From an uncultured Collinsella sp. (GTDB lineage Bacteria > Actinomycetota > Coriobacteriia > Coriobacteriales > Coriobacteriaceae), in NCBI GenBank assembly GCA_902496275.1, contig CABVAC010000004.1, forward strand, positions 34,493-98,492: a stretch of 64,000 bases of DNA. The letters run 5' to 3'. The notes below the pieces were generated by a model. The model was not told where the DNA came from. It did no database searches and was given only the letters and a program-made list of their open reading frames with translations. The position numbers were made by a program, and so were the translations under genes. Shown one piece after another: positions 17,802 through 25,595 of the stretch (the stretch's first letter is position 1; the number at the start of each line of letters is the position of its first letter).

Positions 17802-17889
17802 GACAACTCAGTAAGGAAACAGTTTATCGCAATAAAGCACATCGTGCGTTTCCGTATGGTTTCGTTGCGGCCGTTACTAGGCTCGCTGT

Positions 17890-18885
17890 CTAGGCGCCGA
17901 TCTCGGGCAGCTCAGGAACATTGGTGTCGCCCGTACGGTCACCGATGCAGATCTGCCACAGCTCGGTCCAGGTGCCGTCGTCCTCGATCTTCTTAAGGAA
18001 GTCGTTGACAAAGGCGACACCGTCGGAATCGAGCGGCAGGCCGATGCCATAGGGCTCCTTGCTGCCGAAGGGCTTGCCGGCGATCTTGTACTTATCGGGC
18101 TCGCGGACCAGGGCGCTCTGCTGCATGTTGTTATCGATGACGTAGGCGTCAACGCGGCCCTGCTGGAGTGCCTGGCGGGCCTCCTCGTCGGTCTTGAACT
18201 CCTGCTGGCTGGCCTTGGGGGCGAACTCCTCCAGGATGGCGGGGCCGTTGGAGCCGGACTGGACGGCGACGTTCTTGTCAGCCAGGTCGTCGACGCTCTT
18301 AATGTCGTCGTTATCGGCGAGCACCAGGATGGCCTGCTGGGTGTAGTAGTAGGGGCCGGCAAAGGAGACAAGCTTCTTGCGCTCGTCGGTGATGGTGTAG
18401 GTGGCAAAGACGGCGTCGACCTGGCCGTTCTGCAGGACGGACTCGCGGGTGTCCGAGGTTACCTGGGTGATCTCGACCTTGTTCTCGCCCAGAATGTAGT
18501 TGGACAGGAGCTGTGCGATACCGGCATCGAAGCCGCGGGTCTGACCGTCTTTCTCGTTGAGGAGGGAGAAGAGCGTAGAGGTCTGAACGCCACCGATCTT
18601 AAAGACGCCGGCGTCCTTGACGGCCGTGGCCCAGGTGCTGGCGGCGATGGCGTCGTCATCGGCCTTGGGGCCGTTGTCGACGAGCTTGTCGAATGCCTTG
18701 GCATCGAGCGTGGTGGAAGCCTCGGTATCCTCGGAGCTCTTGGAGGAGCCGGCGGCGGAACCCTTGTCGGCCTCGGCGCTGGTGTCGGAGCAGCCGGCAA
18801 GACCAAGGCCGGCGACGGTTGCGAAGGTGGCGGCAACGAAGCCGCGGCGGTCGAGAACGACCTGCTGGGAGAGGTTCTTGCTCAT
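17890..18885 (-). CDS. Amino acid ABC transporter substrate-binding lipoprotein
   Basis: A 331-residue periplasmic-type binding protein (SBP_bac_3 fold) expected on the outer face of the membrane. The N-terminus has a twin-arginine-like DRRGFVAA (12-19), a hydrophobic core and a lipobox LAGC with Cys32 as the lipidated residue, followed by a Ser/Ala/Glu-rich linker. Ligand-domain segments include ITSDTRESVLQNGQVDAV and AVQSGSNGPAILEEF, as in glutamate/glutamine binders. First gene of the importer, with its own promoter and an attenuator after it. Confidence 0.92.
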   Translation of the reverse strand: MSKNLSQQVVLDRRGFVAATFATVAGLGLAGCSDTSAEADKGSAAGSSKSSEDTEASTTLDAKAFDKLVDNGPKADDDAIAASTWATAVKDAGVFKIGGVQTSTLFSLLNEKDGQTRGFDAGIAQLLSNYILGENKVEITQVTSDTRESVLQNGQVDAVFATYTITDERKKLVSFAGPYYYTQQAILVLADNDDIKSVDDLADKNVAVQSGSNGPAILEEFAPKASQQEFKTDEEARQALQQGRVDAYVIDNNMQQSALVREPDKYKIAGKPFGSKEPYGIGLPLDSDGVAFVNDFLKKIEDDGTWTELWQICIGDRTGDTNVPELPEIGA

Positions 18886-18928
18886 GGTAGAACACCTTTC
18901 TCAATAAAATCCCTAGCGGTTGAGTAGA

Positions 18929-18958
18929 GTTATACCCTATCGCGCTCAAATGGGTCAA
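18929..18958 (-). promoter_or_regulatory. Sigma-70-type promoter of the amino acid importer
   Basis: On the minus strand TTGACC (18958-18953) and TATAAC (18934-18929) are separated by 18 bases, 44 bases upstream of the binding-protein start codon. Good match to both hexamers. Confidence 0.65.
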
Positions 18959-19004
18959 CACGAAATAACTCAGAAACATACTTGTCTTATGGGTAATTCT
19001 ACCT

Positions 19005-19032
19005 ACCACAAAGGGACAGGCACCTTCGTGGT
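19005..19032. repeat. GGGACAG-type hairpin (ACCACAAAG stem), copy c
   Basis: ACCACAAAG and CTTCGTGGT pair with one mismatch around GGACAGGCAC. The core AAAGGGACAGGCACC is shared with the copy at 38425-38453. It stands in the 456-base gene-free stretch between the importer and the DXS-family gene. Confidence 0.75.
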
Positions 19033-19067
19033 GGTTTTGGCCGATGCGGCGGCATGCCTTGTTGCTT

Positions 19068-19287
19068 TGTCTCGATCTGTAACATCTGCAGCCGTTTTTG
19101 CCGAGTGACTGTTACAGATCGAGATTATCTCCTTAGGGGAATTCGAATGTCTCAATCTGTAACATCTGGACGGCCAAAAGGTCTCTATCAGTTACAGATC
19201 GAGACAAACAACAGGGGCAAAGACGGTTTGTCTCGATCTGTAACAGTTAGACGGGAATTCGGGCCCTAGATGTTACAGATCGAGACA
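19068..19287. repeat. Three tandem palindromes with identical arms and different loops
   Basis: Units at 19068-19124, 19148-19206 and 19229-19287 each have the left arm TGTCTCGATCTGTAAC (one C-to-T/A variant in unit 2, CTCAATC) and right arm GTTACAGATCGAGACA. The enclosed loops, about 25-27 bases, differ among units, as do the 22-23-base gaps. Six arm copies in 220 bases. No ORF is present. They are not CRISPR: the repeat is a split palindrome and only three units occur. Confidence 0.9.
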
Positions 19288-19303
19288 ATTGAGTCGCGAA
19301 AAT

Positions 19304-19343
19304 AAAAAACTCCGCAGGGATGCTTCCCTTGCGGAGGTTTTTT
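19304..19343 (-). terminator. Intrinsic terminator of the DXS-family gene
   Basis: CTCCGCA-GGGA / TCCC-TTGCGGAG with AAAAAA on one side and TTTTTT on the other. It overlaps the last two bases of the gene's stop codon on the minus strand and would stop transcription from both sides. Confidence 0.85.
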
Positions 19344-21123
19344 ACTCGTTGAGTAGCCTTACGGCTTCGGCGGCCATGTTCTCGACCGTCATGCCGTTCT
19401 GCACGAGCAGTTCGTTGGGATCGTAGCGGTCGGGAAAGCCCTTGGCGATGCCAAAGGTGCGCGTGCGCAACGGCGTGCATGCCAGATAGCATGCCACGCG
19501 CTCGCCCCAGCCGCCGTCCAAGATGCCGTCCTCGAGGGTGACGACAACGCGATGCTCGGCGGCAAGACTGTCGAGGAACTCGCGGTCGAGCTCGGTTGCA
19601 AAGCGCGGGTTGACGAGCGTGGCCTCGATGCCGTACTCGGCAGTCAGACGGTTTGCCACGCGCTCACCCAGCTCAAAGAAATCGCCAAGCGCGAGCACGG
19701 CAACGTCGCGGCCCTGACGCACCACGTTGTAGCGAACGGCGCTGTAGTCGGTGTCTTCGGCGGGCGCAAGGTCGGGGTGGCTTACCAGGCCGATGCCCGG
19801 TACGCGGATTGCCACGGGATGCTCGCGGTGGTCGAGCGACCAGCTCAGCATGGACAGATATTCCTCCATGCAGGCCGGCGCCAAGTAGTGCATGTTGGGA
19901 AGACCGCCCAGCATGGAAATATCAAAGAACGAAAGATGCGTCTCGGACGTGGTGCCAAAGATTGACGCACCAAACACCAAAATGGTTGCGGGGGCGTCGT
20001 TGAGGCATAGGTCGTGCCACAGCTCGTCGTAGGCGCGCTGCAAAAACGTACCGTACACACCAAAGACTGGCTTGGCGCCCGAGCGCGCAAGCGCGGTGGC
20101 AAAGGTCACGGCGTGCTCCTCGGCAATGCCCACATCGACGAACTGTTTGCCGGCGGCAGCGCGAAGCTCGGGTGTAAAGCCCATGATGTAGGGCGTGGCG
20201 GCCGTGATGCCAACGACCTGTGGATCGCGCTCGATGGCGGCGCTGAGCGCCTCGCCCGTAATGTCAGCATAGGTGCGCGGCGCAGGCTCGCTTGGATGGC
20301 CCGGGCAGAGCTTGCGGCCGGTCGCCATGTCAAACGGACCCACGTGGTGCCAGCGCTCGGGGTCGTTTTGGGCCGGCTCAAAGCCCTTGCCCTTGGCGGT
20401 GGAGACGTGCAGCACGATGGGATGATCGATATCGCGCAGCTCCTGCAGCGCGTCGACGAGGGCCAACACGTCGTTGCCGGCGTCCAGATAGCGGTAGTCG
20501 AGCCCCATCGCGCGGAAAACGTTGCGCTCACAGGTGCCGTTGCTGGTGCGCAGCTCGGCCAGATTGCGATAGAGGCCACCGTGGTTCTCGGCGATGGACT
20601 GGTCGTTATCGTTGACGATGATGATCAGGTTGCTGTCGAGTTCGGCGGCATTGTTGAAGCCCTCAAACGCCAAGCCGCCCGAAAGCGAGCCGTCGCCAAT
20701 GATGGTGATGACGTTGTAGCTGTCGCCCGCCAGATCGCGGGCGTGTGCCAAGCCGCAGCCCAGGCTCACCGATGTGGAGGTGTGGCCCATGGCGAACAGG
20801 TCGTGCTCGGACTCGTCGGGATTGGCAAAGCCAGAAGCCTCGCCAAAACGTTCCGGATCGATATAGGTATACGCGCGCCCGGTCAGCGCCTTGTGGGCGT
20901 AGGTCTGGTGCGAAACGTCAAAGACAATCTTGTCGATGGGGGAGTTAAACACGCGATGAAGCGCAACCGTAAGCTCAACGACGCCCAGGTTGGGGGCAAC
21001 GTGTCCGCCGACAGCGGCGGAGCTTTCGAGGATGGCGTGGCGAATCTCGCCGCAGAGCAGCGGAAGCTCGGCGCGGTCGAGAGCCTTGACGTCCTCGGGC
21101 GTTGTCGTTTGCGTAAGCAGCAT
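19342..21123 (-). CDS. dxs: 1-deoxy-D-xylulose-5-phosphate synthase family protein
   Basis: A 593-residue thiamine-diphosphate enzyme that would condense pyruvate and glyceraldehyde 3-phosphate at the head of the MEP isoprenoid pathway. Recognisable regions: GGHVAPNLGVVELTVALH (39-56), DVSHQTYAHKALTGR, the ThDP motif GDGSLSGG (143-150) to NDN (171-173), and TFLQRAYDELWHD. It is shorter than the usual 620-640 residues and departs from canonical DXS at SIAENHGGLY (usually SISxNVG) and FGASIFGTTSETH (usually DRAGxVGxDGxTH). It may belong to a divergent DXS clade with altered substrate use. Divergent from the HD gene. Confidence 0.8.
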   Translation of the reverse strand: MLLTQTTTPEDVKALDRAELPLLCGEIRHAILESSAAVGGHVAPNLGVVELTVALHRVFNSPIDKIVFDVSHQTYAHKALTGRAYTYIDPERFGEASGFANPDESEHDLFAMGHTSTSVSLGCGLAHARDLAGDSYNVITIIGDGSLSGGLAFEGFNNAAELDSNLIIIVNDNDQSIAENHGGLYRNLAELRTSNGTCERNVFRAMGLDYRYLDAGNDVLALVDALQELRDIDHPIVLHVSTAKGKGFEPAQNDPERWHHVGPFDMATGRKLCPGHPSEPAPRTYADITGEALSAAIERDPQVVGITAATPYIMGFTPELRAAAGKQFVDVGIAEEHAVTFATALARSGAKPVFGVYGTFLQRAYDELWHDLCLNDAPATILVFGASIFGTTSETHLSFFDISMLGGLPNMHYLAPACMEEYLSMLSWSLDHREHPVAIRVPGIGLVSHPDLAPAEDTDYSAVRYNVVRQGRDVAVLALGDFFELGERVANRLTAEYGIEATLVNPRFATELDREFLDSLAAEHRVVVTLEDGILDGGWGERVACYLACTPLRTRTFGIAKGFPDRYDPNELLVQNGMTVENMAAEAVRLLNE

Positions 21124-21350
21124 CGTTGTGGGTTACTCCATGCGAATCGAGCGCCGGCGCTCCCTCGGCCGACACAATTGCACAAGACAGTCTCGCACAT
21201 TTTGGCGTTTGATATGTGACGGCGGCGCGGTAATTCGACAACTGGTGGGGCAAAACGTTTTGTCCGATGCCATACTGATAGATTCGATGATGATTTTTTC
21301 AATACGTGCAGGCCGTGGCTTGCCGCCGTGAGCCGCTGGAAGGAGGCAGC

Positions 21351-21887
21351 ATGTCCGATGCCGTTCGTGCCGAGAAAATCGCGCACGAGGTCGACGATGC
21401 CGCCCGCCAGCTCGCCCAGGCGGGCCGCTTGGACCTGACGCGCGAGTTTATCCAGCATGGCGACGTGACGGTCTATGCACATGTGACCTCGGTGGCACGG
21501 GTAAGTCTGTCCTTTGCCGAGCACTTGGGCCGTGCTGGCATTTCGATCGACCGTGCCTCGCTGCTGCGCGGAGCCTTGTTACACGATTACTTTCTCTATG
21601 ACTGGCACGATCCCGATCCGAGCCATCGCCTGCACGGATTTCGGCATCCGTTTTTTGCCCTGGCGCGTGCCGAGGAAGATTTTGAGCTGACGTTGCGCGA
21701 GCGGAATATCATCGTGCGGCATATGTTTCCGCTGGTGCCCGTGCCGCCGACGTGTCGCGAGGCGTGGATTGTTTGCCTGGCGGATAAATGGTGTGCTCTG
21801 CGTGAGACGGTCGCCGGCCGCCTGCCGCGCAAGGACGAGACGGACGATAGCGTGAGTAAAGAATCGAGCGAGAAGAGGAGAGGGTAG
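21351..21887 (+). CDS. HD domain-containing protein
   Basis: A 178-residue protein with an HD-superfamily phosphohydrolase core: a helical His (YAHVTSVARV), the HD pair in LLHDYFLYDWH near residue 82, a later His (RHPFFA) and CLADKW. The start ATG 21351 has AGGAGG; upstream frame extension is unlikely. It is followed after three bases by the CmpB-family gene. The HD/CmpB pairing recurs in Gram-positive genomes as far as I recall; substrate (nucleotide or phosphate ester) is unknown. Confidence 0.85.
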   Translation: MSDAVRAEKIAHEVDDAARQLAQAGRLDLTREFIQHGDVTVYAHVTSVARVSLSFAEHLGRAGISIDRASLLRGALLHDYFLYDWHDPDPSHRLHGFRHPFFALARAEEDFELTLRERNIIVRHMFPLVPVPPTCREAWIVCLADKWCALRETVAGRLPRKDETDDSVSKESSEKRRG

Positions 21888-21890
21888 ACG

Positions 21891-22910
21891 GTGGGGACCG
21901 CGATCGACATGGCGTTTGACGGCGCGACGCTTGCCGCCTGCCCACTCTCGGCACTGGTGCTCTCGTTTACCTTTTACGGGTTTTGCGGTTGGGCATGGGA
22001 GTCGACAGTATGCGCCATGCTCAATCACGGACGATTTGCCAACAGTGGCTTTTTGCTGGGGCCGTGTTGTCCTATCTATGGTGTGGGCGGCATTGCCTGC
22101 TGGCTGCTGTTGCGTGGGATTCCGGATGCCTCGAGCCAGTTTGTCGCTGCAGCGCTCGTATGCAGCGTGATTGAGTACAGCGTAGGCGTGCTGTTGGAAA
22201 AAACAACGGGCGCTCGCTTTTGGGATTACTCGCACCTGCCGTTTAACTTGCACGGACGCATCTGCCTGTACTGGGCCTGCGCGTTTGGCTTGGGTGCGTT
22301 GTGTATTTGCCGTTTAGTGGAGCCGGCATTGCTGGGGCTGCTTGGCCATCTGCCGGTGCTGATTGTGCGGCTGTCCGCCTTTATCGTCGCGGTCGCGATG
22401 ATGGTCGACGCGGTGTGCTCGTTGGCGAGCTGGCGGCGTCTGTCTGATCAGCTGGAGCGGGTCCGGGCCGACCTTGCCGACCGCATCAATGAGTCGCTTG
22501 CCGATGCCTCGGACTCAGTGCTCGAACGTATTCCCGATTCTACGATTGACTCGGTAGCACAGACGCACATCCGTAGCCGTGCCGTTAACGCGTGGCTGGC
22601 CGAGCTGGGTGACGCCGCGCTCGATGCCCTGCGCGAGAAGGCTTCGATGCCGACGTTTATCGCGGATGGTGCTCGCGGCCTGGCGCTTGCCGCCCGCCGC
22701 GTGGCCGATGCCGCGCCGAGCATGCCGCGTCCGTCGCTCAGTCGTCGCCTTGCCGGCAAGCGCATGAGCCGTCCGGTGCCAAGTGTGTCGCTCAGTCGAC
22801 GCGACCTGCGCTTCTTCAATGCCTTCCCGCGCTTGCGCATCAATCGCTACGAGGGCGTCATCCGAGCTACCGATCTCCGCGACCGAGCCCGCGAGCTGTT
22901 CCGCCGCTAG
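21891..22910 (+). CDS. Putative ABC transporter permease, CmpB family (PF06541)
   Basis: A 339-residue membrane protein whose first 180 residues carry the CmpB-family signature, including FYGFCGWAWES, GFLLGPCCPIYG, SVIEYSVG and FWDYS..PFNLHGRICL, over five or so helices. The C-terminal 150 residues are soluble, basic and helical and not part of the family core. Despite the name no ATPase or substrate is known. Start is GTG with GAGGAGAGGG; translation is probably coupled to the HD gene. Confidence 0.85.
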   Translation: MGTAIDMAFDGATLAACPLSALVLSFTFYGFCGWAWESTVCAMLNHGRFANSGFLLGPCCPIYGVGGIACWLLLRGIPDASSQFVAAALVCSVIEYSVGVLLEKTTGARFWDYSHLPFNLHGRICLYWACAFGLGALCICRLVEPALLGLLGHLPVLIVRLSAFIVAVAMMVDAVCSLASWRRLSDQLERVRADLADRINESLADASDSVLERIPDSTIDSVAQTHIRSRAVNAWLAELGDAALDALREKASMPTFIADGARGLALAARRVADAAPSMPRPSLSRRLAGKRMSRPVPSVSLSRRDLRFFNAFPRLRINRYEGVIRATDLRDRARELFRR

Positions 22911-22927
22911 CCGGGACGGGCACGCTC

Positions 22928-23083
22928 ATGGCTCCCTTGCTCGCGTATTTCCCGTTCGTTTCGCGCCCGTTGCCGCGCCGTTTCCAAGATTGCGGCGCCG
23001 TTGGAGATGGCACGATCTGGGTCGAGCCGGTCGAGGAAGTTATCCGTATCCGCACCGGCGAACACGGCCCCGCCGCGGTGTAG
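22928..23083 (+). CDS. Possible 51-residue small protein
   Basis: An ATG frame from MAPLLAYFPF to GEHGPAAV, 18 bases after the CmpB gene and 17 bases before a terminator, with GGGACGGG as a poor RBS. The position before the terminator favours transcription. Composition (Arg/Pro-rich middle) gives no family. It may be non-coding. Confidence 0.25.
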   Translation: MAPLLAYFPFVSRPLPRRFQDCGAVGDGTIWVEPVEEVIRIRTGEHGPAAV

Positions 23084-23099
23084 GACAATCTTTCGCCTG

Positions 23100-23129
23100 A
23101 CGGGCGTGCCTCTCTTGGGGCACGCCCGT
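23100..23129 (+). terminator. Hairpin terminator after the HD/CmpB operon
   Basis: Perfect 11-bp stem ACGGGCGTGCC/GGCACGCCCGT with an eight-base loop, then TTCTCGTCT. It lies 36 bases before the HAD-family start. Confidence 0.65.
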
Positions 23130-23164
23130 TCTCGTCTACAATATCGTGCAGACGAAGGAGAGGC

Positions 23165-24028
23165 ATGCCCATGATCAAGATGTTTGCGAGTGACTTAGAC
23201 GGAACGCTGCTGAACGCCCTGCACGAGGCCGACGGAACCATCCGCCGTGCCATTCGCGAGCTGACCGAGGCTGGCTTGCGTGTGGTTCCCGCGACCGGGC
23301 GCTCGACGTTGCCAATCGGCGAGCATGGCTTTACGGGCCTGGCGCTTGACGCCTGCTGCTCCAATGGATCAATCGTGCGCGACAGTCATGGCGAGGTGCT
23401 CAAAACCTGGACCATCGACCCGCAGGTTACCGAGGATCTGCTCAAGGAGTTTCCGGATATCTGTTTTGATTGCTCCACGCCCGATGGCATGTTTTCGAGC
23501 GGTTCGTTCGAGATGCACCAAGCGGGCTTTAAAAAGGACAGCCCTATCAAGCGCATCGTGATGCGTGGCATGCGTGCACGTGGCGGGTATCACGAGGAAC
23601 AGTATTTCGACCAGTCGATCGGTGACATCCTGCGCCACGATGTGTGCAAGATCAACTGCCGCGTGACCTCGCCCGAGCTGGAGCGCGACCTTAAAGCGTA
23701 TCTTGCCGAGCGCTCGGACCGCGTGGTCAACGCGCCGTTTGATCCGGTGATGTTCGAGATCACGGACGTGGCGTGCAACAAGGGCGAGAGTGTGGCCTGG
23801 CTGGCGGGCTACTACGGTATTGCCGAGGACGAGGTCGCGGTTTACGGCGACGGCGGTAACGACATTGCCATGCTCAAGCGTTTCCGCCACAGCTACGCCA
23901 CCAAAAACGCAAGCGATGCAGCTAAGGCCGCCGCGAGCGCGACTATCGGCAGTTGCATGGTCCACGCCGTTCCCAAACACATGCTCGCCACCATGCACAA
24001 GCAAAACTCCCGCACCGTCATCGAATAA
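23165..24028 (+). CDS. HAD-IIB (Cof-type) phosphatase
   Basis: A 287-residue cytoplasmic hydrolase of sugar phosphates or similar. Motif I is FASDLDGTLLN (Asp nucleophile near residue 10), motif II ATGRS, motif III the Lys in ACNKGESVAWL, motif IV GDGGNDIAML. The large C2-type cap lies between motifs II and III. GGAG precedes two in-frame ATGs (23165, 23171); either is possible. Its stop codon is the first part of the hairpin repeat at 24028. Confidence 0.9.
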   Translation: MPMIKMFASDLDGTLLNALHEADGTIRRAIRELTEAGLRVVPATGRSTLPIGEHGFTGLALDACCSNGSIVRDSHGEVLKTWTIDPQVTEDLLKEFPDICFDCSTPDGMFSSGSFEMHQAGFKKDSPIKRIVMRGMRARGGYHEEQYFDQSIGDILRHDVCKINCRVTSPELERDLKAYLAERSDRVVNAPFDPVMFEITDVACNKGESVAWLAGYYGIAEDEVAVYGDGGNDIAMLKRFRHSYATKNASDAAKAAASATIGSCMVHAVPKHMLATMHKQNSRTVIE

Positions 24029-24058
24029 TGTGACAAAGGGACAGCCCCTCTGTCACAT
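24028..24058. repeat. GGGACAG-type hairpin (TGTGACA stem), copy d
   Basis: ATGTGACA and TGTCACAT enclose AAGGGACAGCCCCTC. It begins on the last base of the HAD gene's stop codon. The copy at 24754-24781 has the same stem with loop AAGGACTGCCCTT-like changes. Confidence 0.85.
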
Positions 24059-24099
24059 GGGAGATGCCGGCTTTTGGCGTATAGGACTGTCTCGCTTTC

Positions 24100-24322
24100 G
24101 CCACCAACAAATTTCGAGTTATTCGGCCTGTCGGAGGTCGTTAAATGGCTAAAGATGCCCTCTCGGGAACATTCATACCTCTAATGGTGTTTGATTCGGT
24201 GTCGTAAGTGCGCAAATGGGCATGTATGCGCTCAAATAAGGACAAAAACCCTCAGATAATCCCGGCGGTGCATTTATACAGAACTAGCAGCGTGGCCGAA
24301 TAACTCGAAAAATGTAGGTGGC
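24100..24322. mobile_element. MITE-like element with 29-bp terminal inverted repeats
   Basis: The ends 24100-24128 and 24294-24322 are inverted repeats matching at 26 of 29 positions (core CGAGTTATTCGGCC). The 165-base interior has no ORF of note and includes a GCGCA/TGCGC hairpin. No target-site duplication is obvious and no transposase is nearby. It could alternatively be a structured RNA. This fills most of the 471-base gap between the HAD gene and the small ORF at 24500. Confidence 0.5.
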
Positions 24323-24334
24323 AGTTCGGCGACA

Positions 24335-24379
24335 AGCTCGGGCACGGCAAAGGAACTGTTCCTTCGCCGTGCCCGAGCT
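24335..24379. repeat. Perfect GC-rich hairpin next to the MITE-like element
   Basis: AGCTCGGGCACGGC and GCCGTGCCCGAGCT enclose AAGGAA/TTCCTT around CTG, a 20-bp stem with a single A-C mismatch. Terminator-like in strength but without a T-run. Confidence 0.75.
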
Positions 24380-24499
24380 ACGATCTTCTGAAATACGAAC
24401 AAATATTCGCATATATAACTGCGCTTTGATAGAATCGGTATCGTTGGCGGCAGTTCCATGTGCCGGGCAACGCCCTCCATCTGATGGGAGGTGATGCCC

Positions 24500-24625
24500 A
24501 TGACCGATTTGATTGATTTCGTGAGACTTCTGACCGCTTTGGTCTCGTTCTTCACGGCGCTTGTCGGCCTTTCCGAGGCACTCAAGCAGCGTTCGAAGCG
24601 CAACGGAAGGGGTCGCCGCCGCTAA
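24500..24625 (+). CDS. 41-residue hydrophobic peptide with basic tail
   Basis: ATG 24500 follows GGAGGT by seven bases, an excellent ribosome site. The product starts MTDLIDFVRLL, has one hydrophobic helix (about residues 4-27) and ends in the strongly basic tract KRNGRGRRR. A short acidic N-terminus, a single helix and a Lys/Arg tail match the layout of holin-like type I toxins, but also of small membrane regulators. A hairpin follows it. No antitoxin RNA could be identified by eye. In-frame ATG 24494 is too close to the RBS. Confidence 0.55.
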   Translation: MTDLIDFVRLLTALVSFFTALVGLSEALKQRSKRNGRGRRR

Positions 24626-24650
24626 GGCGTTGACCCCCTAATGCAAACAA

Positions 24651-24685
24651 CGGCGCTGCCCAGCTTTGCAGAACTTGGGCTGCCG
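24651..24685 (+). terminator. Possible terminator of the small peptide gene
   Basis: CGGC-GCT-GCCCA pairs with TGGGC-T-GCCG across a 13-base loop, 25 bases after the peptide stop. Stem is interrupted and no T-run follows. Confidence 0.35.
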
Positions 24686-24753
24686 TCGACATTATTCTAC
24701 CCACGAATGACATTTTGGACAATCGGTAATGCCGCTCCAAAAGCCAGGTGGGT

Positions 24754-24781
24754 TGTGACAAAAGGACTGCCCTTTGTCACA
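24754..24781. repeat. GGGACAG-type hairpin (TGTGACA stem), copy e
   Basis: TGTGACAAAAGG and CCTTTGTCACA around ACTGC. It lies 92 bases upstream of the TetR start, before the operator palindromes. Confidence 0.75.
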
Positions 24782-24807
24782 TCAAAAATATTGCCTTTAC
24801 GTGTTGA

Positions 24808-24852
24808 TGCACACGGTGTGCAATAATACTCGCACTGTGCAATAGCGCACAG
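24808..24852 (+). promoter_or_regulatory. Two palindromic operator candidates for the TetR regulator
   Basis: Site 1 is TGCACAC-G-GTGTGCA (24808-24822); site 2 is CTGTGC-AATAGC-GCACAG (24835-24852). Both share TGTGC half-sites, and a TAATAC possible -10 lies between them at 24824-24829. They end 21 bases before the TetR start codon, as expected of an autoregulated operon. Confidence 0.6.
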
Positions 24853-24873
24853 GTTGAGTAACAAGGAGGACGC

Positions 24874-25584
24874 TTGTCCCAGCTCGAGAAATGCGATCGC
24901 CGGTCCCTTCGCTCGCAGCGTGCCCTTCGCCAGGCACTTGCCAGCGAGCTTGCCGAAAGCGGCGACCTTTCGCGCATTAATGTCGCGTCGCTCACCGAGC
25001 GCGCTGGCCTAACGCGCCGCACGTTCTATTCGCACTACCGCGATATTCCCGACTTTATCAATCAAATCGAGGACGGCTTGCTGGCCGAGATCCGTGAGCG
25101 CATTGAGCTCATCACCGCAGCTCAGCTGCCTGATCTCTATCACAACATCGATGAGCTCGAGCCGGCGCCCGGTTCGGTTGAGCTGCTGCGTTATCTTGCG
25201 GCCAACCGCGATTTAATCGGTGCGCTGCTGGGTCCGGGCGGCGACCAGGCCTTCATTAAAAGGATTATCGACACCGCGCGTGAGGCCGTAGTGCCGCGTG
25301 CGCAGACGGGCATTTTGGGCCTGGCGCTGGGTACGTTCTTTGACTACTACGTTACCTACGTCGTGAGTGCCGAGGTCGGCATGATTCAGCGCTGGTTTGA
25401 GCGTGGGCTCACCGAATCGCCCGAGGCCATGGCGCGCATTATGACGGTGCTCGCTTTTGTGCGCCCTGGTGACCTGTATGGCCAACCCATTGATATCAAC
25501 GTGCCGGAATACGGCATGAAGCTATTGAACCTACAGCTCGAGGACGCGGCCGACACCGCCGCAGCCGTCGAGTCCAACAACTAA
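24874..25584 (+). CDS. TetR/AcrR family transcriptional regulator
   Basis: A 236-residue repressor-type protein: N-terminal helix-turn-helix (residues about 8-55, SRINVASLTERAGLTRRTFY then HYRDIPDFI) and a helical C-terminal ligand domain. The start is TTG, placed by AAGGAGG just upstream. It is 11 bases from the giant activase gene and surely co-transcribed, so it probably controls that gene in response to an acyl-CoA or fatty-acid-like ligand (inference). The tandem palindromes at 24808-24852 are its likely sites. Confidence 0.9.
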   Translation: MSQLEKCDRRSLRSQRALRQALASELAESGDLSRINVASLTERAGLTRRTFYSHYRDIPDFINQIEDGLLAEIRERIELITAAQLPDLYHNIDELEPAPGSVELLRYLAANRDLIGALLGPGGDQAFIKRIIDTAREAVVPRAQTGILGLALGTFFDYYVTYVVSAEVGMIQRWFERGLTESPEAMARIMTVLAFVRPGDLYGQPIDINVPEYGMKLLNLQLEDAADTAAAVESNN

Positions 25585-25595
25585 GAGGAGAGACA

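Noticed and set aside
19068..19287. CRISPR array
   Set aside because: The repeat is one half of a palindrome alternating in orientation, only three units occur, and no cas genes are present.
22867..23364. A 165-codon minus-strand frame over the CmpB/HAD gap
   Set aside because: It runs through a terminator and into the HAD gene, with Ser/Arg/Pro-rich product and no RBS.
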